Below are positions 56,386 to 64,000 of a stretch of DNA of 64,000 bases, one piece after another; within the stretch, counting starts at the first letter, position 1; every line of letters starts with the position of its first letter. Where the stretch lies: NCBI GenBank assembly GCA_014621425.1, contig JAANBB010000211.1, forward strand, positions 1 through 64,000, in the 5' to 3' direction. The notes beneath the pieces are model-generated. The model did no database searches and was not told where the DNA came from. It worked only from the letters and a program-made list of their open reading frames with translations. The position numbers were made by a program, and so were the translations under genes. Origin of the DNA: Cylindrodendrum hubeiense (Eukaryota > Ascomycota > Sordariomycetes > Hypocreales > Nectriaceae).

Positions 56386-58123
56386 TTAGAACCACCGCTT
56401 CTTGGGCACCTTCTGCATGTTGACCCGGCGAAGCATCTCGCGGTTCCTCGAGTCCAGCAATCCCAGCGCTGTTCGGTCGTCTGCTCCATACAGATGCCCG
56501 CGTGGGAGGTGCGGCCTCTCGTCGCTCATCATCTTGATGCGCTGCACCCGCCTCAGCTTAGTGAGGCCGTACCAGCACACAAACAGCGAGAAGACGATAG
56601 AGGCGCCAGTGACGCCGCTGAAGCCCCACTGGGTTTCTTCAATGAAGTTCTCCAAGTTCATTCCGTAAAGGCCTGCGATGAAGGTACCCATAGCGAGTCC
56701 CAGTGTTCCAACGCTAAATTTCAGGTCCAGAAGCATGAGGGCGTTGCGGTTTGCGTCTAGGATGGCGCGAGCACTGCGTCCTGTAAGCAATGTGGACTAG
56801 GATAATAATTAAGGGGAGCTTCTTACATGTCTTCAGTGTTGCGGATCCCGGACACCAGGTTGCCAGCTTCTTGAACAATTTCGTCGGTGAGCTTGTGGTA
56901 AGACTCGAGTAGCATCTCCACCTCAGTATGGTCGTCCATCCCTCTGTAGAGATCATGCGCCTTCTCCGTCAGGTACATGGCCGCCAGGTCATCGTCGGCC
57001 TCGAGCAGTTCTTCAATGGCGTCTCGTACCAACTTGACCTTCTGCTCAAAGGTGCTCACCCGCTTCGACAGAATAAGCAGCATTCGCAGCTTCTGCCGAT
57101 CGATGTCATCCTCAAGCTCGCTGAGAATGTGCATAACAGGCTCGCGCACAGCCTCGAAGTCAGCCTCAAGCTCCGATGTCACCGAAGTCAACACAGCCTC
57201 GAGGGCGCGGAATTCGTAGGGGAGAGATCCGGTGTTTTGGGAGTTTGGAGTGTTCTTCTGTTGGAGCTTGCCCTGTAGGTCGTACATGAAAGCCGACTGG
57301 GGGTATGACGTTTTAGAACCGTAGACATCGAAGAGGAGTACACGATCGTGCTTGATGAGAACCTTGAGATGCAGCAGGTTCAATAGGATCGCCGAAGGAC
57401 GGACAAGAATGTGAGGAAGGTTGGAAGAGTCAATCTTTCGCAAATCTCGGGGTAAAAGGCCGTACTATCGAATCATTTCAGTCAGCGCCCAAGTTTTGAG
57501 GCATTCATTGAGTTGAAGGGATGGTCACATACCTTGGCAATGAGCTCCGTCTTCTTGAACTCGCCGTCCACCAAGATTACCTTTCCATGCTCGTCGACTT
57601 CTGTGCAGCGTAGTCGTGGTTCGGATGCAGCCTTGGCCGCCAATGACCGACGGCTGCTGAACATGGTCGAGCTGCCGCCAAACTCATCGTGGCTGGGCAG
57701 ATCGTCGGGCTTCAAATGCTTCGCGCCCTTCCTCGCCGAGCTTCCCCATAGACGCTCCTGCCATGTCGGGGTCTCGTCGTCGGTGTCGTCCCACTTGAAC
57801 CACTTCCGCGCACTGGTGGTGGTGCTGAAGGAACACTTGGACGCCCCAACCTGATCTCTTGTTCGCAGTCGTCGCAACAGCGGTTCTAGATCGAGAAAGG
57901 AAGCCTCGAGAGTGGCGGTCCGGCGGTCGCAGGTCGTAGCAAGGGTTCTCGACTGCTTCTTCGTCGGCGGGTTCGAGGCTCGAGTCCTCCGGCAGAGGAC
58001 CGGGACGGCTATCGCGTCCGAGGCAGGGCCATGGTTGCAGCTGACGAAGGCTCTCTTGGACTGTGAGCGCAGGAATCGGAGGAGGCTGCGCGAGGGAACC
58101 GGGGGCCGCAGAGCGGGGTGCAT
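56386..58123 (-). CDS. mrs2: Mitochondrial magnesium channel MRS2 (CorA family)
   Basis: Three exons (57533-58123, 56827-57464, 56386-56773), 538 aa. The N-terminal 60 residues are Arg/Ser-rich and lack acids, fitting a mitochondrial presequence. The soluble domain has KYGLLPRDLRKIDSSN at the splice junction, then HILVRPSAILLNLLHLK and the long helix of the funnel. Two membrane helices end in the ion-selectivity motif GMN at 447-449 (LYGMNLENF). MRS2 forms the pentameric Mg2+ channel of the inner membrane and is needed for mitochondrial RNA splicing. The last intron has two nearby AGs; only the second (before TGCTCGCGCC) keeps NTEDIARAILDANRNALM in frame. Divergent from the F-box-like gene. 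Confidence 0.95.
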
Positions 58124-58887
58124 CGCTGAGGATAGCGCACGTTATGTGGAAAGCGGGAAGTTCGTCGACATGGGACGCGGTCGTAAAGTGAGGCTTTGGC
58201 GGTAGTTTCGATATCGTCAGTGCTCGAGATGTCTGGAGGCTTGTACGGCGTGGGTTTGGTTGGCTGCCGGAGCTACTAGCGCCCGTTCTTGGCCGAAAAT
58301 TCCGCTGAGGAACCGGGCATGCGCACGGGCCATTTCGTGCAACAACGTTGGTTGCGTGTGTCTCAAACAATCGAGACTCACCATGTTAGATAGGTATTGA
58401 TAATACGCGAAGACATATCGGTATTGTATCAAAGACAAAGTAGTATTAACAGATCCTGGGACCTCTGGTTTATTCGAGGTGCATCGCCTATCACGACAAG
58501 ATAAGTGGGGCAACCGATAGTTCTATCCCGGTCATCTGTAAGCTACCTCCAACTTTTAACCCGCAACTCCACCAAGTCTACAATACTCCGTAATCCAACC
58601 TGAACACTTGCATCCTCCGAGGGCGATACGTAACGACACTCGCATCCGAAAGGGTTTCTAACTGCCTAGGCTTGAGCTGGTCATATCTCTCTCCTAGGAC
58701 GTTGCAATCTGTCATTGCCGCGCTGTTACCTCCTGTCTCCTTCGCTGCTTGCTTCCCGTTGCCCCGAACCTCTCGACAACTAACCAAGTCCAACGTCGTT
58801 TGCAATCGCCCAACTCATCATTCGCCCATTCCTCAGCTTCTCTTTCGCTTTCTTTATCCCCTCCTTCACTCTACACTCCTAATAGTT
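58124..58887. promoter_or_regulatory. Divergent promoter region, MRS2 (-) and F-box-like gene (+)
   Basis: 764 bases. The 200 bases before 58888 are strongly C/T-rich. No coding region recognised. Confidence 0.5.
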
Positions 58888-60049
58888 ATGACCCTCACCC
58901 CCATCCGCATCCGAGGCAAACGCAAGACCAAGGCCTCCATCAGCAACCCACCCTCGACCCTCAGCGACAACCTCAACCCGCTTCCTACAGCAAGAGCCAA
59001 AAAGATGAAGCGCTCTATTTCCACCGTTATTGCCGAGCGTTCGTCCCGCTACCGTGCATCGCTTGATGCAATGCCCACTGAGATCCTCGAGAAAATCCTC
59101 CTCTTCAGTGCCAACTTATCACTGCCGCGCTCTGCACCTCACATCGGAGCCAAACTCTCAGGGCGTGCTACCCTCCTTCGTCTCTTCATCTGGACTTTCC
59201 ATGATACATGGAACCAGTGGTTCGGTATCCCAGTTCGGGGTGATGTCTTTTTTGGGCCAGAGATCAAAAATCCAGAGTTGAAGGTCTGCGACGGAGATCC
59301 CGTTCTCCAGGTTCGTTTTCGCATTCACCCAATATCCAATGCTATTACTTTTGGGTAGCCACTGTTGTTTACTGACATCATCCAAACAGTCGGCAGTCTT
59401 GGAGCTTCCTTGGGTAGACATCGACTTTATACTCCAGGCACAGCAGACCTGGGTAGACAACTACGCCAAAGACCGCTGGTACCAACACAGCATCGACTGG
59501 GATCGTGATGACGATGGACTACCTACACATCACCATGACGACAACCACGACTTTGATGGCGGGTTTCACCACTTTGATGCCCGCCGCTGCTTCGAGGCCG
59601 ACTACCAAAAGGCCCTCTCATGGCAGCCCTTCGAGGCCGGGATCGAGCCCTGGGGCTTCCGGGACGTCCACCCACTCACCCGCGTCCCTGCCAATCTCAT
59701 CACAGGCCCCTGGGATGATGAGAAGCAACGCCGTCTCCTGTGGTTCACACGCGGCGGAGCTCTCAACTTCGGCGGTGAGGGTCACGCACCGTCGCCGCCC
59801 TGGGAGATCCGGATCGAGTTCCTTCGCAACGCCGTTATTGACACCCCCGAGCCCAACGTGCTCGTCTGCAATTGCCTGGTGCGCGCTTGGGTTTACTGGG
59901 GGCTTCCTGCAGACACGGTGAGGCAGGAGTTGCGGAAGATACGTCAACGCATCGAATGGGGGGGCGACACGCCGGCAGGGAGGACCATTCTGCGCGAGGT
60001 TGGGACAACGCTGAGCAGCTTCCTCACGTTTCCGTCGTATGGGACATAA
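58888..60049 (+). CDS. F-box-like protein, function unknown
   Basis: Two exons (58888-59310, 59390-60049), 360 aa; phase 0 intron with GTTCGT donor. A basic N-terminus (RIRGKRKTKA, RAKKMKRS) precedes an F-box-like helix pair at about 60-95: LDAMPTEILEKILLFSANL followed by LPRSAPHIGAKLSG. The rest contains many Trp and Asp/His residues (DWDRDDDGL, HHHDDNHDFDGG) and WDDEKQRRLLWFTRGG, with no repeat such as LRR or WD40. Similar F-box-like proteins are numerous and uncharacterised in Sordariomycetes; a role as an SCF substrate adaptor is only inferred. ATG at 58888 is the first in frame after the pyrimidine-rich leader. Confidence 0.75.
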
Positions 60050-62899
60050 GAATGAGTCGTGTAAGATGGAAGCTCTCGCAGCCCAACTGAACTTCCCCTC
60101 ACCACGTGTGGTTGAACGCGGAGGTCAGGGGATCCGGGCGACAAGTCCGAAGCCACACAATCAGCCATTGCTGGCAAGCGACATAACACAGGAACAACGT
60201 GTGACGGCAAGCGGCAGAAGCAAAAGCCATGCGTCTGTCCTACGTACTCCAGTAAGTGTGCAGCACTTCCAGCAGTACAACATTGCACAAAGGACACTGC
60301 ATGATATCATGCATCTCCGGAACCGTGCGCCAGCACACCCGGCGCCGAGTTACAGCCACGAGGCCCAACTCGACCCAACTAGGTATCTCCAGTCCGACAA
60401 GCGTAATGCACAGAAGAAGCCAGAACCATCCCAGGCGAAGATCGTGTAACGCAAGGCTGCAAGTACGGGCCCACAGCAACAGTGCACCATGACGGAACTC
60501 GCGTGTCAGCACAACCCCGAGAGATGTCCCGAGAGATGTCTATCAGATCCGCGCCTCAACCCAACGTAACCGAACTCACACGTCACATCTCCCACTTACC
60601 GCATCCAGCTCGCCGATACCGACGTGACTAACTCGGCCACTTGTCCACGACTCCAACCTCCCCGGTCCGTCGTCCTGCCTCTCACAGTGGTGAGACTGTC
60701 ACTTTCTAGGCATGCCAGAACCTGGCCCCTGGCCCCTGACCCCCTCATCTTGCCTGAGGATGCCGTCGTGGCCATCTGCGCTATATCCACATCCTGGTGC
60801 GAGCCATACCGATTCACGCTGGCCGAGCTTTCGACTCATTCCGACTCATTTTAGACGGCAGGCAGGCAGGCAGTGAGCTGTGTGGGGATACGCGCTTCCC
60901 TGTCCCCCCTTGGGTGGTCATGGGGAATAGGGCTAGGCATCTCACATGGGAAGTCGAAGAGGAACATGGTGAATGATTGATTAATTTTCCAATTATATTT
61001 GCGATTTGTGCTATCTTGAGGTAGAAATCAGATGGAGGCATGGTGTAAGTGGCGACGGCATGACACCAGACGGAAATAGCATCATGGTACAAGCCGTCAA
61101 CCACATAACATAAGCGACGACGGAGCAGACAGTCCGAGGGCAAGGGCACATAGGCATAATTTCACGCACATAACAGTCATTTCTCACTTACCTCGTGATG
61201 TACTGCCCTCCTCATTCACACGGATTCACGCCCTCGACCTACCTCCTCCCCACTCCACCCCCCCTGGTACTTACCCGGCCAACAGCATCATCAGCCGCTC
61301 AACAATGATTCCTCTCGTCCAGTGTCAGCTAGCTCGGCCAGTCGCAAGCCAGATGCGCAGTCCCAAAAAGCAAGCGGCGTCGTCGGAAGAAAGTCGCCTG
61401 TTAGTCGGCTTCACAATGTCAACACCCACACACACCATCCCTTGCCACCGGTTACCCAATCCGGCAAGCTCCCGGCCTCAAGCGGCGCGGCCCAAAAAAA
61501 AAGAACGTGAGGGAGCACGCCAAGAATGACTCACACACCGCGTGCACAGCCAGAAAATCGACACCACCACAACCCACATTCAGCGTTTCGGCCGGGGTCG
61601 GCCGGCTTGGAACCGTCTTCAGACGCCAGGCATCCCGAGTGGTCCCGGCTTCGCAAACACTCTCAGATTCCAGGTACCCAACCACACTGGCGGGATTTCG
61701 GATGACAGTTGGCTTCAGAGCGGCAAAACGGGATTGCCAGCGGAGGTTTATCCCCGGTCTCGTTTGCGGCCTGGGAGGCTCTCAACGGGGTCGAGGCAGT
61801 TTAGACACGGCGCCTTTAGGTCTTGCTTGTCTCGACTCCGACGAGTCACAAATAATCACGAATAGGTAACGTATGAAATACTGATCAGTGTAAGTGAGTG
61901 CTTCCAGCATAATGCTTTTGATTTCGTGCTTGTCTTGCTTTTCTCGTGCGTACTTCGCCTTCCGAGGCTTCGTTTCCAAGGAAGATGAATCCGCCACGAG
62001 TCCACTATCGCGAGGACTGTTTCAAGCTAGCTATTAGATTTCGCCATAGCGTTATCGCTCTCCTCAATTCAGATCATTCTCGGGCTCCCAAGTCCGCTTC
62101 CGAAACTTGTAGTCTTGTCTTGCTATTCGGAGGTCCCAAAGTCTGCCTTTGACGAGGTCGAGTGGATTCAAGCCCTTGGCTGTCTTGTCGTAGACATGCT
62201 GTGGTTTTTGATTGTTGTCTTGGTTGTAGAAAGGCAACTTGAACTCCTGTTGATGCGAGAAACCGAAAATGCCATGCACATCCATGATCCGACGCCGAGG
62301 GAGTTGCTCTTCGGTAGTCGTCGTCCACGTCTGCTCGGTTTCCATGGCGAATCAAACCAATTACTCCTCCCGATCTCCTACCGTATCCTCCCCATTCAGC
62401 TCGTTGCCAGTTACCATCGCGTCCAGACTCATCTCGAGTATTAGGGCGAGGACCGCAAATCGACGCCATATAAAAGCAAGAAAACATAAAAACAAAACAA
62501 AAAAACGATGTCTTAGTCGTACAAGATCCACGTTCATCACCTCCCTACCGTCTTCTCTGAAAATGACTTTCGCCGCCGTCTCCCCCACCCTTCCAAATGC
62601 CCGATCCTGGATAATGCATGTAACACGAACACGCTTTTCGGCCCAGACCTTGGACGCCATCTGGATGTTCAACGAACAGAGATGGAATTCGCCCAGGCGG
62701 TGGTATCAAAGCCCCGTTGGCAAAAGACTCCTTTCTTTCCGGCCTCCCAGATATCGATGATTCTTGACAAAGGAAATAGATTTGGTTTCGACATTATTGT
62801 TCACATTGTAGTCAAGGGTTGTGGTTTTTTTGGTGATAGACAGGTATCTTGTTGGTTGACGCTTATCAGAACCAACATGTTGGTGGCTGTGGTGGGAAT
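60050..62899. other. 2.85 kb gap between F-box-like gene and right-end gene
   Basis: No gene recognised. Open frames up to 163 codons occur on both strands without family motifs or convincing splice joins. An A-rich run near 62468-62504 may belong to the 3' UTR of the right-end gene. Confidence 0.5.
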
Positions 62900-64000
62900 T
62901 CAGTTGAGAATACCTTCCCACATTCCTGGTCCCCGAATGCCAATGGCAGGGTGGACGGACGAAACTTCGTAGCCTTGAGCGGCCTCCGCAGAGCAGCAGA
63001 CACGCTTCCGGGTTCCAGGGAAGCCGGGGTGGACAGGAACTTGGAGGCTCGGGTCGGAGGCAATACCTCGCGATCGAACCAACGATTCAGGCCAAGAGGA
63101 GCGCTCTGAGCTGTAGTAGCGGCCACTAAGCATGTCACGGACGTTCTCTTGGAGAGAATTATCCATGGAAGCAGTGCGGCTTCGCTTGGTACCTGTTTTG
63201 GCAGGGACCTCAGCGCATGCACGGTAGTTCTGCAGTTCCTGAAGAGCTCGGGCAGCATCCGACGCAGGGTCACGGGACATGTCGTCGAGTTCCTGCTCAC
63301 GCCTTGCCAATGGAGTCTCCAGAGACAAGTCCCCGAGCTTACCAACCGGGCCGGTGTAAGTCTCAGGCGAGGACGTAAAACAGTGCACATCAAAATCCTC
63401 AGGAACCGAAGGGATCGTCGGCTTCTGGCTCAGCCTCTCGTTACACAGCTTCGCAGCTCGGAATCGCGACGGCATGCCCAGCTTGTTGCTGAGGGTCGCG
63501 CTAGCGAGAGACGAAGCAGATGAGATAGAGGAGGAGCGCGAGGAGCGCGACGAATCCGAAACCATCGACTCGGGAGAGGAGGCAGTTGAGACTGAGTTGG
63601 CGAGAGAGGATCGACGGACAGGGCAGTAGCTCTGCGGCGATGAGGTGATGGACATGGGGAGACGGTCCAGGTAGTGCGAAGCATTGGCGTTGGTGGCTTG
63701 AGCCATAGCAAGACCCATGGCTGAGTTCTTAACCAGAATCTGGGAAGCGGCACTCACGGCAGGAGTGCAAAACCCAGTGGTTTGGGGAGTGAGCCGGGGA
63801 GTTGGCAGCATGTTCATGGTAGAAGCCAAGCGACCAGGAGTGTAGACACTAGAGGGGGCAGACTCCATCACGGACGGGCTGATATCAGCGGAGTCATATC
63901 CAAGGCCGGTTCGGGCCTCTTGGGGCAAGTTGAGGATGCTGCGAGGCGACAGCGCACACAGATCGCTCGCACGGGAGCTGGCGTGGGTGGCAGGAATGAG
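62900..64000 (-). CDS. Serine-rich protein, unrecognised, 5' end beyond window
   Basis: The minus-strand frame is open from the window edge (first codon at 64000) to a stop at 62900, 366 residues, with no intron needed. The sequence is Ser/Pro/Thr-rich and looks regulatory: SPRSILNLPQEARTG, then VYTPGRLASTMNMLPTPRLTPQT with many SP/TP sites, a dense Ser run (SDSSRSSRSSSISSASSLAS) and a basic TGTKRSRTASMD stretch. No domain was recognised. The many SP/TP sites would suit a phospho-regulated nuclear protein, which is inference. The start codon lies to the right of the window. Confidence 0.7.
   Translation of the reverse strand, partial: LIPATHASSRASDLCALSPRSILNLPQEARTGLGYDSADISPSVMESAPSSVYTPGRLASTMNMLPTPRLTPQTTGFCTPAVSAASQILVKNSAMGLAMAQATNANASHYLDRLPMSITSSPQSYCPVRRSSLANSVSTASSPESMVSDSSRSSRSSSISSASSLASATLSNKLGMPSRFRAAKLCNERLSQKPTIPSVPEDFDVHCFTSSPETYTGPVGKLGDLSLETPLARREQELDDMSRDPASDAARALQELQNYRACAEVPAKTGTKRSRTASMDNSLQENVRDMLSGRYYSSERSSWPESLVRSRGIASDPSLQVPVHPGFPGTRKRVCCSAEAAQGYEVSSVHPAIGIRGPGMWEGILN

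Noticed and set aside
1..64000. tRNA genes, CRISPR arrays, transposons
   Set aside because: No cloverleaf with a fitting GTTCRANNC arm, no regularly spaced repeats with unique spacers, no transposase, reverse transcriptase or long terminal repeats were seen by eye.

Overview
The window looks like nuclear chromosomal DNA of a filamentous ascomycete (Pezizomycotina, most likely Sordariomycetes). Genes carry one to seven short GT..AG introns, often with CTAAC- or CTGAC-like branch sites. The conserved proteins (Nkin-type kinesin with an IAK tail, VIB-1/XprG-type NDT80 factor, Zn2Cys6 regulator, Nma111, ArAE-type transporter) match that group. I did not fix a genus. Spliced models were built by hand; exon sums divide by three for every complete gene except the J-domain gene, which appears to carry a one-base frameshift.

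Layout, left to right. 1-164: tail of a dihydropteroate synthase (folate) gene. 165-4018: a long repeat-speckled gap. 4019-7527: a divergent pair, VIB-1-like factor (-) and RAD6/UBC2 (+). 8774-13516: kinesin-1 heavy chain (+) facing a multi-pass membrane protein (-). 15179-19145: PPM1 methyltransferase and SAGA subunit SPT3 (both +), then a large ArAE/FUSC-like membrane transporter (-, 19414-22953). 24410-28574: AP-2 sigma (+), a CCHC zinc-knuckle protein (-) and IST1 (-). 29307-41840: a run of minus-strand genes: NMA111 protease, ferroportin-like carrier, a small Myb/SANT-like protein, a J-domain protein. 44176-49740: CUE-domain protein, NOT2 and a CobW/ZNG1 metallochaperone (all -). 50139-54788: MOB3/phocein (+, divergent from the CobW gene) facing a Zn2Cys6 factor (-). 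56386-60049: mitochondrial Mg channel MRS2 (-) divergent from an F-box-like protein (+). 62900-64000: 3' part of an unrecognised serine-rich gene (-).

Most genes are housekeeping and functionally mixed: ubiquitin and chromatin (RAD6, SPT3, CUE), mRNA turnover (NOT2), endosomal and endocytic traffic (IST1, AP-2 sigma), microtubule transport, metal homeostasis (ferroportin, CobW, MRS2) and signalling (MOB3, PPM1, VIB-1). I see no secondary-metabolite cluster, transposon, CRISPR array, rRNA or tRNA gene. No clear new multi-gene system is present. The most unusual signals are an 897-base SPT3 intron that is open in frame for most of its length, microexons in the CobW, NOT2 and Zn2Cys6 genes, an apparent frameshift in the J-domain gene, and TACCTAGGTA-type palindromes seen so far only in intergenic DNA.
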